Source: Siphonodentalium dalli
Taxonomy: Eukaryota > Mollusca > Scaphopoda > Gadilida > Siphonodentaliidae
Direction of reading: 5' to 3'
DNA: 64,000 nucleotides
Assembly (NCBI GenBank): GCA_032622095.1
Contig: CP136064.1
Span: 136,231,954-136,295,953, forward strand
The notes under the pieces were generated by a model. It did not search any database, was not told the origin of the DNA, and was given only the letters and a program-made list of their open reading frames with translations. Shown piece by piece: positions 43,364 to 59,100 of the stretch. A program made the translations under genes and the position numbers. Position 1 is the first letter of the stretch. Each line of letters starts with the position of its first letter.

Positions 43364-44811
43364 GTGTACCTTCAGACGACCACGATACAATCGTAAGTGG
43401 AGGAATCAGGCCCGACGAGATCGCGGATAGTTTGTTCAGACGATTGCGATGTCACGTGCATTAATATTCTATCGTAGGTTGTTCTAAAGCATGTGATTGA
43501 CTACACAAGGACCATTTCCAGCTACGATTTTTACGTACACACGGCTGCGATTACGTCGCAAGTGGAGGCAACCAAGGATACGCCACGATATCGCATCTAA
43601 AATCAAACACTGTCTGATATTATTTTTTGTTCTCATGAATTCCACGAAAAGGCGGCCATGGATACCGATAATGAGTATTTGCATCATTGTCATGTCATCG
43701 GGGAATGTTGTTGCTTCTTCTGTATTTCATTATTACTATCCAATGAATATATTTTGGAATGGTCATTGCCCTCACTATACAATCTCTTAAACACCAGATA
43801 TTGTGTGACTGGTGATCAAGGATGCGCGCATGCGCAGTCAACGCATATTTTCATGTTTTGCCAAATAAGGTCAAATGAACCAAAATATCATTTTCAAGCA
43901 GCTCAATGGTCATTCTAGGTTAATAGTGGGGCGTGTGTGGAAATGTTATTTTTGTCACATTTCCCATATCACAATCTGCCTCAATTACCATAGTATCCCC
44001 TTTTTGCACATATATTTTAGTAAAATGACGGTTTAACCCCTACCAACAACCCGTTTCTAAGGTAAAAACAGTCGCATAGCAACCGTTGCCATGGAAAGTA
44101 TTTTCGTGATTGCCCCCATATCTGAAAATAATACGTGGGACCTAATATACAAATGTGCCAAGTTTCATGCTTTTATGACAATGTCCGCATTTGTTACACA
44201 AAAAACTATACCTAAAAAAAATCGCACGGTGATTCCGTCACGCCCGTTGTGTGATTCCGTCACGGCGAACAAACCGAGTTAATTAGTAATATACACATTA
44301 GCTGCATCATAATTGCAGTTTCTTACTAATGCCGGGTAGTTGTCTGGTAACCGTTACTATTTTATAATGATCAGTGATCAATGGGGTGGGGGGGGGGGCA
44401 AACCTGTAAAGTTTCATACCTGTGTCACAAATTAAACATAACCAACATCATCCAACAAGACACTATAAAATGTAAAGGAAAATCCCACGAGGAGCCCAGG
44501 GTCAGGGTGTCGGTCGTGGTAGGGCGTCAGGGTTCAAAGGGTTAAATACACATATAGTTGTATATAATCATTCAACTTTGTATAGTATGTACAATGTTTT
44601 TTTTATTTTAAGCGGTACCGTACCCTACTGGTCATAATTTTAGATTTTATAGGCCACAGAAAAGTGAAATTCCGTAAAATTTGGTGATTCCGTCACGCTG
44701 GAATTCATGTTCTACGATTTAGACGTGAGCATGCGCACTCCATCTTCATGTTACTTGCTACGACGGAAATCCTTCCACTTACGATTGAATCGTGGTCGTC
44801 TGAAGGTACAC
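43364..44811. mobile_element. PIF/Harbinger-like MITE (copy B), interrupted by a second element
   Basis: Ends GTGTACCTTCAGACGACC in both orientations, TAA duplicated at 43361-43363 and 44812-44814. It is in reverse orientation relative to copy A (17088-18551). Removing the insertion 43634-44709 and its flanking duplication leaves about 368 bp, close to the 359 bp of copy A. The stretch near 43565-43600 is the uninterrupted equivalent of copy A's hAT target. Confidence 0.85.
43634..44709. mobile_element. 1076-bp insertion with CATGAATTCC inverted ends
   Basis: CATGAATTCC (43634-43643) and GGAATTCATG (44700-44709) are exact inverted ends flanked by TTCT on both sides (43630-43633 and 44710-44713). 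Alignment by eye with MITE copy A shows continuous sequence across this point there. Inside are 'GTGATTCCGTCACG' repeats (near 44229, 44251 and 44683) and a GTTGCCATGGAAA site like an RFX X-box (near 44083). No transposase frame; class unknown. Confidence 0.7.
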
Positions 44812-45169
44812 TAAGACAAATCAGACCGACAAACGATAGACTGCAACAGACAACGGACGGACGGAGGATTGTTTTAACTGCGACGAATGGAGTGAAGAAG
44901 CCAGGAAAGACCAAACGAAAGTGTACAGCAAAAACATAATCTATTCCAAAAATTCCAAGGATCGGCGAGTAAACATTAGAATATCACATCCCATATCAAG
45001 ACAATAAATAAACATAACTTACCTTGTTACCATGAAAATTATATTTTGAATAAATATTTTTCAGCTCTTGAGTTCATTATTTCCCTCTAATGGGGCCGAC
45101 TTCTCTGGGGCCGTCTTCGCGTGGGGCCGTCTTCGTATGGGGCCGACTTCGTGCGGGGCCGACTTCTCC

Positions 45170-47760
<2,591 letters not shown>

Positions 47761-49624
47761 CTTCGTGTTGGTTATAGTGGCTGATCTATTCATTCAAGGA
47801 CATTTAATTTTTTTTATAGATATGTACATGCTATATGTCACTTCATAAAGAGATGAGACGAATGACAAACTGCTTCGTTGATGCAAATATTTTTTATTTA
47901 AGTGAGTTAGCTCATAGATGTTGTTAAATGTGACATTGTATTCAATAATATGATAGTTTATTGATACCCATAAATAGTATGGTCCTTTTGAGGTAAACTC
48001 GGAATAATTTAATTGTAAGCTTTTTAGCTCACCTGAGACAAAGTCTCCAGTGGAGCTACTAGTATAGTCATCATTCCTCATCTGTCCGTATGTGTATCCA
48101 TCAACAATCATCTTCTCCAGAACCAAAAGACTGAATGGGTTCATATTTGGTTTGGATGTTCCCTGGCTGTCTCCCATTCAGATTTGTTAAAATGAGGTCA
48201 CCACATTAAAGAGTTGCGAAGCCAGGGCGATAATTCTTTCCCACCATAGTAATTCTTAAAACAACTAAAAAAAAAGCTAACAGCATTATCACATCCCCAG
48301 AGTTATAAAACATTTATCTAATAATGAAATCACGGAAACTTCCCTTTTCCATCACTCCCCCACATGACTCAGACCCACAATCAACAGCCCCCACCCCATC
48401 TCCCAACTCACCTCTCCCACCAGAAGCTTCAGTCAATGGTATTCGCTCCGGACAGAGAGATTTATTGTACATGTCATAAATTGGTATTAGATCTTATCTG
48501 ACAGACTGGAGTAAACAATACTATTAGCCTGATGCATGTGTGGTGTTATTACATTCATTACAATCAAATTAAAACAAAATGTGCTGGCCTGTTCAATATT
48601 ATTTTTTTGACCACCGCTTATCCAGATGAACTCATTTATAACCTGATTTTGCCCAATAAAAATGTCAGATGGTCCTTCCTTCCGTCTGTCGGGATGTCTT
48701 TCCATCCTCCCATCAACAATTGTTTTCTTCTCTAAATATATATTAAAGACCGAATGGGTTTATATATTTGGTGTGGATGTTCCCCAGGTGACTTGCATTC
48801 AGATTTTTTCAAATAAGTAGTTCACAGGTCAAAAGGGTGCTAAGTCTGGGCCATAACTCTTTCCCTCCATATAGTCTGTGGGCTCACTTCAGAATGTCTC
48901 CCAAAATAGATTTTTCAGGAAAGACAACTCTTATCCCTAAAATAAATCGAGTACAAGTGTCGCGTATAAAATATTTACTGCGGTTACAAAATGAACAAGA
49001 TATCGTTTATATTAATTATAAATCATCATAAAACAACATGAAATATGACACTGAACCAATTTATAAGCTAGTTCGTAAAAATTGCGACAAATGTTTGGAA
49101 ATTGCGAAAAATTACTTTGATTTTCAAAAAAGGGTTCATATATAATTGGCTATAACTTCTGAACTACATAGTCTATTGACATGCAGCATATCTCAAAAAT
49201 AGCCCCAAAGACCTAGCAAAACAATTTATATGATGGAATGCCGACTACATGTATATTTTGGTGAAAATGCGATGTGGGCATAAACTTAACCCCCTAAATA
49301 CAATTTTCTCAGAAAAACGAATTGTATAGTTTACGCTTAGAATGCCGCATGTCGAGAAGGCTTTAGGACCATAACATGAAAAAGTGTAGAGATATTGACA
49401 AAGGGGAATTATAAACAACCTTGTCCGAACATGTGCTCAGATGAAATTGTTTACTAATTTCTGAAAAATTTACAACATTGTGATTAAATTTTGACAACAG
49501 TATGGAAAAGGCACATGAGAACACTTGTCCAGAATTAGTACATTCATAAAATATCGCATGATCACCTTTTTGTCAACTATTTCATATCTTTTCAATTTTT
49601 ATTTGAATTTTCATAAACAGATTA
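47761..49624 (+). other. 3' flank of the DEAH-box gene with decayed repeats
   Basis: No clear AATAAA-plus-poly(A) was found close to the stop codon. From about 48025 ('TTTTAGCTCACCTGAGAC') to 48230, and again at about 48660-48870, two related repeat copies share 'CATCAACAAT', 'GAATGGGTT' and 'GGTTTGGATGTTCCC'-type phrases. The rest is AT-rich and non-coding. Confidence 0.5.
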
Positions 49625-50342
49625 TCTATTATATATTTTGGAAGATCTGTGTGTGTGTTCGCGATGGACTCGATAACGACCGAGCCGATTTCGATGAAAC
49701 TTGGTATGTGGGGGTATTTTCGGCCGGGAACGGGCATAGGCCTATTAATTTGTCCGTGCGACGTGACCTTGAAATCGGGTAATTTCAAGGTCAAACGCCC
49801 AAATATTACGGGATTTCAATGAAACTTGGTATGCGGGGGTACATTCGTATGGGGAGTCTCATAAGCATATTCATTTACCCGTGCGACGTGACCTTGGCCT
49901 TGAAATCGGGTCATTTCAAGGTCAAACGCCCGAATATCACGGGATTTCGATGAAACTTGGTATGTGGGGGTACTTTCTTATGGCGAGTCTCATAAGCATA
50001 TTCATTTTCCCGTGCGACGTGACCTTGACCTTGAAATCGGGTAACTTCAAGGTCAAATCTCCAATTTTGATGGGATTTCGACGAAATTTGATACGTGGGG
50101 TTACTTTTGTGCACTGATTGTTTTGGACGGGTCCAATGGTGACCCCGACCAGACCTTGACCTTCAAAATGATCAATTCAAGGCCAAATCGGGTAAAACCG
50201 GATGGATTTCGACAGGCACGTTTGTCGGGTACTTTTGTCCTGGCAGTGTTTTGGACTGGTCAAATCGTGACCCCACTTGACCTTGACCTTCAAAATGGAC
50301 AACTCAAGGTCAAAGCCCGGACGAAGTCGGGTCACCTTCTAG
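49625..50342 (+). mobile_element. Non-autonomous Helitron-like element, tandem copy 1
   Basis: Starts TCTATTATATATTTTGG after A (49624) and ends CACCTTCTAG (50342), with a GC hairpin (CCCGGAC-GAA-GTCGGG) just before the end. The interior has about five units of 100-120 bp, each with TGACCTTGA-type and TTCAAGGTCA inverted pairs around ATCGGGTAA. No Rep/helicase. Confidence 0.85.
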
Positions 50343-50933
50343 TCTATTATATATTTTGGAAGATCTGTGTGTCTGTGTGTTCGCGATGAACTCGAAAACG
50401 GCCCACCCGATTTCGATGAAACTTGGTATGTGGCGGTATTTTCGGCCGGGGACGAACATAGGCATATTAATTTGTCCGTGCGACTTGACCTTGAAATCGG
50501 GTCATTTCAAGGTCAAACGCCGAATATCACGGGATTTCGATGAAACTTGGTATATGGGGGTACTTTCTTATGGCGAGTCTCATAAGCATATTCATTTGCC
50601 CGTGCGACGTGACCTTGACCTTGAAATCGGGTAACTTCAAGGTCAAATCGCCAATTTTGATGGGATTTCGACGAAATTTGATACGTGGGGTTACTTTTGT
50701 CCACTGATTGTTTTGGACGGGTCCAATCGTGACCCCGACCAGACCTTGACCTTCAAAATGATCAATTCAAGGTCAAATCGGGTAAAACCGGATGGATTTC
50801 GACAGGCACGTTTGTCGGGTACTTTTGTCCGGGCAGTGTTTTTGGACTGGTCAAATCGTGACCCCACTTGACCTTGACCTTCAAAATGGACAATTCAAGG
50901 TCAAAGCCCGGACAAAGTCGGGTCACCTTCTAG
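50343..50933 (+). mobile_element. Non-autonomous Helitron-like element, tandem copy 2
   Basis: Begins TCTATTATATATTTTGG directly at the base after copy 1 ends. It finishes CACCTTCTAG before T (50934). Copy 2 is one internal unit shorter than copy 1 and otherwise nearly identical. The pair shares a single A...T target. Confidence 0.85.
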
Positions 50934-53184
50934 TATATATATATAATTATATTTCAACTGGACAAGTATGGCTACCAAAGACTGTTGAGTGAGACTCACG
51001 TATTACAGAGAGGTGTTTTCTTATTTTGTGGCGCATGTTGTAACACTAAACAAAACTGACGATATATGCAGCATAAGACTCTTAAAATATTTGACAATTG
51101 TTTTTAAGATGGTGTCTGAAATGGCCACCATAATCGAAGGTTCTCAAACTTACCGACACAAATTTAACTAGGTTCGTCATATGGGGATAAGGAAATTGTT
51201 CGTTAAGAAATGTATTCACTGGTGTTCGTTAACAAACTAAAGAGCTCTAATATATTTTTCTCTATTCGTTTATTGTGATGAGTAATTGATAGCCGAAAAT
51301 GGCCATTAACTCTGCTCATCCCCAGGGTAGCCAGTTAAGTCAACGGTGACACAACTTCGGTTCTTGCAGATATCCTCATATGTCATACAATACATGCCAT
51401 GTATGTGGCCAAATAACAATATTTGTTCGAATTGCTTGAATCATTGCAGCCAAACCACAGTATTTTCATAACTTCATTTGGATGGGAGGAAGTACTATCA
51501 ATAGGCTGTTGATGTGTCAGACTTCCCGGTCCCCCACACACTGACCATCCATGACCATTATGGAAAACCAATCCCATATAATTTCCATGCACCCCATATA
51601 GTTCATGCATGGTTTTTATGCTTTCTATACTTCTTTTGCGGGGTCATTTTACCAAGACCAATTTATAAGACTTGCACAGGTTTTTTTTATATAAATATTA
51701 TCCCTAAAATCTATCCACCAGACAGTATCTCTCTCTCTCACCAAAATCTGGTCCCCAAAGAGTCTCTGACGAGAGTGTCAAAGTCAATGTTGAGGGAGAC
51801 AAGCAAAACTCACAGGGCATGATTATATATTGGCGTTGTGGGACGGAACGGGCCGCCCGGGGAATCCGATTCACTGTATGTCAAAATGTACAGTACTTCA
51901 GGATTTTCCGGAACATTTTGGACTAAAATTTGCTGTTATGTTTCTACCTATCTTGTGGTTATATAGTCTGTGTGACTGTCAACTGAAATCATATTGGATG
52001 TTTAACAATACGAAGTTTATTATAGTAAGATGGTGCTGATCTATTCTATGAACCAGACAGGCGTGAAAGGGACAATGCGAGTGGTCTGGCCGATCATCAT
52101 TATTATGCCTGAATCTTGCTTCATCATTGGTTATAGATTCGTTCTTATTTCATGTACATCTGGTGCTGATTATTCCCGCTCTGTGTCCCGGGGATAACAT
52201 CATTTAAATGACACACAGCAGGGCATATAGATAAAGGGACATACTTTAGGGCTAGGGTTATATATGTTGCATAGCGTAGGCCTATACATGGAGCCCAAAC
52301 TGCATAGGGCTATAATGCCATGGCATTCCAGAATGGGTGTGAGTGTACTATTGTGCCAAGTAATTGCCCGATGAACATGTAGCTTAATGAGTCTGCATTT
52401 GGTCTGCACATAGGGCCTGCAATCTCTTTGATGGATGCAATTAGGTCATCGTCGATATTAGTAGATTGTTGAAGTATGATAGTATGATACATTGCACTTC
52501 TTTTTCAGAATAAGTCAAATGACAGCATTTTTCCTGCAACCCGAGATTGCAATAGAGGTATTCAGGCAAGGCTTCACATATAGTGTGTCGATGACACAGG
52601 TGTTCCATACAATGGTACATATTTATCATGTGGTGATAACAAACACTCCTTCACAGGCTTCTATTTTTAGCGGGCTTCTATTGCGAATGGTCGAGTGCAG
52701 CATCTAAATGCTGTCTCAGAAACACTTAATTATATGTTTGCCATGAGGCCAAATGTCATGTGATACGGTCTGTGAATGGCGACGTTCGCTTGGAGTTATT
52801 TCCCGAGCTCGTGCTAGTATGTTACCATGATGAAGCAGACACTGGTATGCTGCTACATGCAGCCAATGTACATGAGTCGGAAGCTATTTTGGTTCCCCTG
52901 ACGTACATGTCGAAATACTAGCAACGTTCTGTTTCTCGACGAATCAACGCTAGGATGATTCTTCATACTGAAACCAAAAATACATGTATGTCACGTGTAA
53001 TTTCCGTGAACGACATAGCGGTCAGTATCGTTCCCTCTAATTCACATGCCGACATGCTACCACGCCACTAAATATATAAAAAATGAAGCCGTTTGACTTA
53101 TTGCGAGTTTTGCAACAACTTGGGCAATATACCAATATTGACGATGACAATGTCGCATCATACCAATAGTTAGCTCAACTTTAC
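50934..53184. other. No gene recognised
   Basis: About 2.2 kb of mixed, unique-looking sequence. Open frames of 60-102 codons have no domain and no supporting splice sites. No long repeats or inverted ends were found. Confidence 0.35.
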
Positions 53185-56100
53185 TTTGTCATGAAATTTG
53201 TCATGGCTGTTGAAATTGGAATGTAGATGGGAACAAGTCATTTTGGGGTCATTCGGACAAAAAACATGGCTGCCAGTGGCCATCTTGGATTTCTAAATTC
53301 AATCCATTAGCACGGGCTATATGTTGTACTGTTCGTCTGATCATCATGAAATTTGTCATGGATGTTAATATTGGCATGTAGATGGGAACGAGTAATTTTG
53401 GGGTCAATCGGCCAAAAAACATGGCCGCCGACAACCATCTTGGATTTTACTCTTTGTATGACTAAATCCTTTGGCACTGGCTACAAGTCATACCTTTGGA
53501 CGGATCATCATAAAATTTGACATGGATGTTAACAATGACATGTAGATGGGAACGAGTCATTTTGGGGTCATTCGGCCATAAAACATGGTCGCCAGCAGCC
53601 ATCTTGGATTTTACTCTTTGTATGACTAAATCCTTTAGCACGGGTTACAGGTCGTACCTTTAGTCTGATCATCATGAAATTTGTCATGGCGGTTGAAATT
53701 GGAATGTAGATGGGAACGAGTCATTTTGGGGTCATTCGGACAAAAAACATGGCTGCCAGTGGCCATCTTGGATTTCTAAATTCAATCCATTAGCACGGGC
53801 AAAATGTTGTACTGTTCGTCTGATCATCATGAAATTTGTCATGGATGTTAATATTGGCATGTAGATGGGAACGAGTAATTTTGGGGTCAATCGGCCAAAA
53901 AACATGGCCGCCGGCAACCATCTTGGATTTTACTCTTTGCATGACTAAATCCTTTGGCACGGCTACAAGTCGTACATTTGGGCGGATCATCATAAAATTT
54001 GACATGGATGTTAACAATGACATGTAGATGGGAACGAGTCATTTTGGGGTCATTCGGCCAAAAAACATGGTCGCCAGCAGCCATCTTGGATTTTACTCTT
54101 TGTATGTCTAAATCCTTTAGCACGGACTACAGGTCGTACCTTTAGTCTGATCATCATGAAATTTATGGCTGTTGAAATTGGAATGTAGATGGGAACGAGT
54201 CATTTTGGGGTCATTTGGACAAAAAAACATGGCTGCCAGCGGCCATCTTGGATTTCAAAATTCAATCCATTAGCACGGGCTACAGGTCGTACTGTTCTTC
54301 AGATCATTATGAAATTTGTCATGGATGTTAATATTGACATGTAGATGGGAACGAGTAATTTTGGGGTCGTTCGGCCAGAAAACATGGCCGCTGGCAGCCA
54401 TCTTGGATTTTACTCTTTGCATGACTAAATCATTTGGTCAGACCATCATGACATTTGTCATGGATATTTGTCATGGATGTTAACAATCCCATGTAGATGG
54501 GAACGAGTCATTCGGCCAAAAATCCTGGCCACCAGCAGCCATCTTGGATTTTACCCTTTGCATGACTAAATCCTTTGGCATGGGCTACAGGTCGTATTAG
54601 TACCTTTAGTCGGATCATCATGAAATTTGTCATGGCTGTTGACATTGGGACATAGATAGGAAACGAGTCATTTTAGGGTCATTTGGCCTTAAAACGTGTC
54701 CACTGTCAGCCATCTTGGATTTTACTCTTTGCATGGCGAAATGCTTTGGCAAACCATACAGTCCACTTCCCTCATCCGATCATCTCCAGACTTCATATTA
54801 ATCTTGATATTGATCTTACTAGATGGAAGCTATCAAATGTTTTTGAATTTTATTGGAAAACATAGCCACCAGCAACCATCTTGGATTTTACTTTTATATA
54901 TATATATCTCTTCAAGGTGGAAGCTAGATGGAAGCTATCAAATGTTTTTGAATTTTATTGGAAAACATAGCCACCAGCAACCATCTTGGATTTTACTTTT
55001 ATATATATATATCTCTTCAAGTTGATAATCTATTACTTAGACATTTCAACTTTCTGCATTCCTAATCACTCCATTGAGTTTAATACATTAAATTATTCCC
55101 TTTCCAAGTTGAGTTACAGTGTCATTGACACTTTAATTTGTATGTGGTCTATAGTATGCTGAGCCATACTGTTGTCAAGTCGACGAATTAACAGACACGT
55201 TCTTATGTTGTATAACTGAAAACTGGAACACATATTCCACCACGAACCACAGACTCCTTAAGAAATCACATTGAAACATATCTGTGCAAACTATAGTAGG
55301 CAGTAATGGTCACAATATACTAACTCCCCAGCCTGGTATACCACGCACTGACATCCATGGATGGTCGCTCTTTGCTTGGGTCCTACACATCGGGCTGACG
55401 ATACTTCCCCAGATCAGCAAAGATTCACTTGAATCTAACAAATGATCTTGTTTCACCGCAGACTTACCATGTGACAGTGTATGTGAGAATGAATGGCTCC
55501 AAGAACCGAAGTAGTGTCAATTTTGACAACTCATGGGATGATCAGAGTGAGAGAACATTTAAGGACTATACATGTAGATATAGTAGCATGCCTTGAAAAA
55601 CTGGTTGGCAACACAATATTATATACTGCAAAAGTAATTTCTTTAAGGCTTAATGGTAATATAATACTCCTTTGCAGAGAAACTAATTTTGTTAATATAA
55701 AATATTTCACCTGAGCACATGTTTACATTATAGATAGCCAACTTGAAATTGGAGGCTGCTAATTTGGTCATACAGTTTCAGTCTCTTCAGAAAAATTACC
55801 TGATTTGATATTATTATCCAAACTGATCCAAAAGGCACACGTTGGTGATCATCATGAAATTTGTCATGGATGTTAATATTGGCATGTAGATGGGAACGAG
55901 TAATTTTGGGGTCAATCGGCCAAAAAACATGGCCGCCGGCAACCATCTTGGATTTTACTCTTTGTATGACTAAATCCTTTGGCGCTGGCTACAAGTCATA
56001 CCTTTGGACGGATATGATAAAATTTGACATGGATGTTAACAATGACATGTAGATGGGAACGAGACATTTTGGGGTCATTCGGCCAAAAAACATGGTCGCC

Positions 56101-59100
56101 AGCAGCCATCTTGGATTTTACTCTTTGTATGACTAAATCCTTTAGCACGGGTTACAGGTCGTACCTTTAGTCTGATCATCATGAAATTTGTCATGGCGGT
56201 TGAAATTGGAATGTAGATGGGAAAGAGTCATTTTGGGGTCATTCGGACAAAAAACATGGCTGCCAGTGGCCATCTTGGATTTCTAAATTAAATCCATTAG
56301 CACGGGCAAAATGTTGTACTGTTCGTCTGATCATCATGAAATTTGTCATGGATGTTAATATTGGCATGTAGATGGGAACGAGTAATTTTGGGGTCAATCG
56401 GCCAAAAAACATGGCCGCCGGCAACCATCTTGGATTTTACTCTTTGCATGACTAAATCCTTTGGCACGGGCTACAAGTCGTACATTTGGGCGGATCATCA
56501 TACAATTTGACATGGATGTTAACAATGACATGTAGATGGGAACGAGTCATTTTGGGGTCATTCGGCCAAAAAACATGGTCGCCAGCAGCCATCTTGGATT
56601 TTACTTTTTGTATGACTAAATCCTTTAGCACGGGCTACAGGTCGTACCTTTAGTCTGATCATCATGAAATTTATGGCTGTTGAAATTGGAATGTAGATGG
56701 GAACGAGTCATTTTGGGGTCATTCGGACAAAAAAACATGGCTGCCAGCGGCCATCTTGGATTTCAAAATTCAATCCATTAGCACGGGCTACAGGTCCTAC
56801 TGTTCTTCAGATCATTATGAAATTTGTCATGGATGTTAATATTGACATGTAGATGGGAACGAGTAATTTTGGGGTCGTTCGGCCAGAAAACATGGCCGCT
56901 GGCAGCCATCTTGGATTTTACTCTTTGCATGACTAAATCATTTGGTCAGACCATCATGACATTTGTCATGGATGTTAACAATCCCATGTAGATGGGAACG
57001 AGTCATTTGGCCAAAAATCCTGGCCACCAGCAGCCATCTTGGATTTTACCCTTTGCATGACTAAATCCTTTGGCATGGGCTACAGGTCGTATTAGTACCT
57101 TTAGTCGGATCATCATGAAATTTGTCATGGCTGTTGACATTGGGACGTAGATAGGAAACGAGTCATTTTAGGGTCATTTGGCCTTAAAACGTGTCCACTG
57201 TCAGCCATCTTGGATTTTACTCTTTGCATGGCGAAATCCTTTGGCAAACCATACAGTCCACTTCCCTCATCCGATCATCTCCAGACTTCATATTAATCTT
57301 GATATTGATCTTACTAGATGGAAGCTATCAAATGTTTTTGAATTTTATTGGAAAACATAGCCACCAGCAACCATCTTGGATTTTACTTTTATATATATAT
57401 ATATCTCTTCAAGGTGGAAGCTAGATGGAAGCTGTCAAATGTTTTTGAATTTTATTGGAAAACATAGCCACCAGCAACCATCTTGGATTTTACTTTCATA
57501 TATATATATCTCTTCAAGTTGATAATCTATTACTTAGACATTTCAACTTTCTGCATTCCTAATCACTCCATTGAGTTTAATACATTAAATTATTCCCTTT
57601 CCAAGTTGAGTTACAGTGTCATTGACACTTTAATTTGTATGTGGCCTATAGTATGCGGAGCCATACTGTTGTCAAGTCGACGAATTAACAGACACGTTCT
57701 TATGTTGTATAACTGAAAACTGGAACACATATTCCACCACGAACCACAGACTCCTTAAGAAATCACATTGAAACATATCTGTGCAAACTATAGTAGGCAG
57801 TAATGGTCACAATATACTAACTCCCCAGGCTGGTATACCACGCACTGACATCCATGGATGGTCGCTCTTTGCTTGGGTCCTACACATCGGGCTGACGATA
57901 CTTCCCCAGATCAGCAAAGATTCACTTGAATCTAACAAATGATCTTGTTTCACCGCAGACTTACCATGTGACGGTGTATGTGAGAATGAATGGCTCCAAG
58001 AACCGAAGTAGTGTCAATTTTGACAACTCATGGGATGATCAGAGTGAGAGAACATTTAAGGACTATACATGTAGATATAGTAGCATGCCTTGAAAAACTG
58101 GTTGGCAACACAATATTATATACTGCAAAAGTAATTTCTTTAAGGCTTAATGGTAATATAATACTCCTTTGCAGAGAAACTAATTTTGTTAATATAAAAT
58201 ATTTCACCTGAGCACATGTTTACATTATAGATAGCCAACTTGAAATTGGAGGCTGCTAATTTGGTCATACAGTTTCAGTCTCTTCAGAAAAATTACCTGA
58301 TTTGATATTATTATCCAAACTGATCCAAAAGGCACACGTTGGTGATCATCATGAAATTTGTCATGGATGTTAATATTGGCATGTAGATGGGAACGAGTAA
58401 TTTTGGGGTCAATCGGCCAAAAAACATGGCCGCCGGCAACCATCTTGGATTTAACTCTTTGTATGACTAAATCCTTTGGCGCTGGCTACAAGTCATACCT
58501 TTGGACGGATATGATAAAATTTGACATGGATGTTAACAATGACATGTAGATGGGAACGAGTCATTTTGGGGTCATTCGGCCAAAAAACATGGTCGCCAGC
58601 AGCCATCTTGGATTTTACTCTTTGTATGACTAAATCCTTTAGCACGGGTTACAGGTCGTACCTTTAGTCTGATCATCATGAAATTTGTCATGGCGGTTGA
58701 AATTGGAATGTAGATGGGAACGAGTCATTTTGGGGTCATTCGGACAAAAAACATGGCTGCCAGTGGCCATCTTGGATCTCTAAATTAAATCCATTAGCAC
58801 GGGCAAAATGTTGTACTGTTCGTCTGATCATCATGAAATTTGTCATGGATGTTAATATTGGCATGTAGATGGGAACGAGTAATTTTGGGGTCAATCGGCC
58901 AAAAAACATGGCCGCCGGCAACCATCTTGGATTTTACTCTTTGCATGACTAAATCCTTTGGCACGGGCTACAAGTCGTACATTTGGGCGGATCATCATAA
59001 AATTTGACATGGATGTTAACAATGACATGTAGATGGGAACGAGTCATTTTGGGGTCATTCGGCCAAAAAACATGGTCGCCAGCAGCCATCTTGGATTTTA

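Larger units (their letters stand above)
42526..45169. mobile_element. 2.64-kb structure with GAAGTCGGCCCC inverted repeats
   Basis: The left arm 42526-42592 is GGAGAAGTCGGCCCC followed by three further GAAGWCGGCCCC units on a 16-bp period (linkers GCGC, ATAC, ACGC). The right arm 45092-45169 is the same series inverted, with the same linkers in matching order (GCAC, ATAC, ACGC). Such ordered complementarity argues for true terminal repeats of one element rather than two chance minisatellites. It encloses a PIF/Harbinger-like MITE. No transposase or clear target duplication was found. Confidence 0.65.

Noticed and set aside
52492-52707. 71-codon plus frame
   Set aside because: Random-looking hydrophobic translation, no start context, domain or splice signal.
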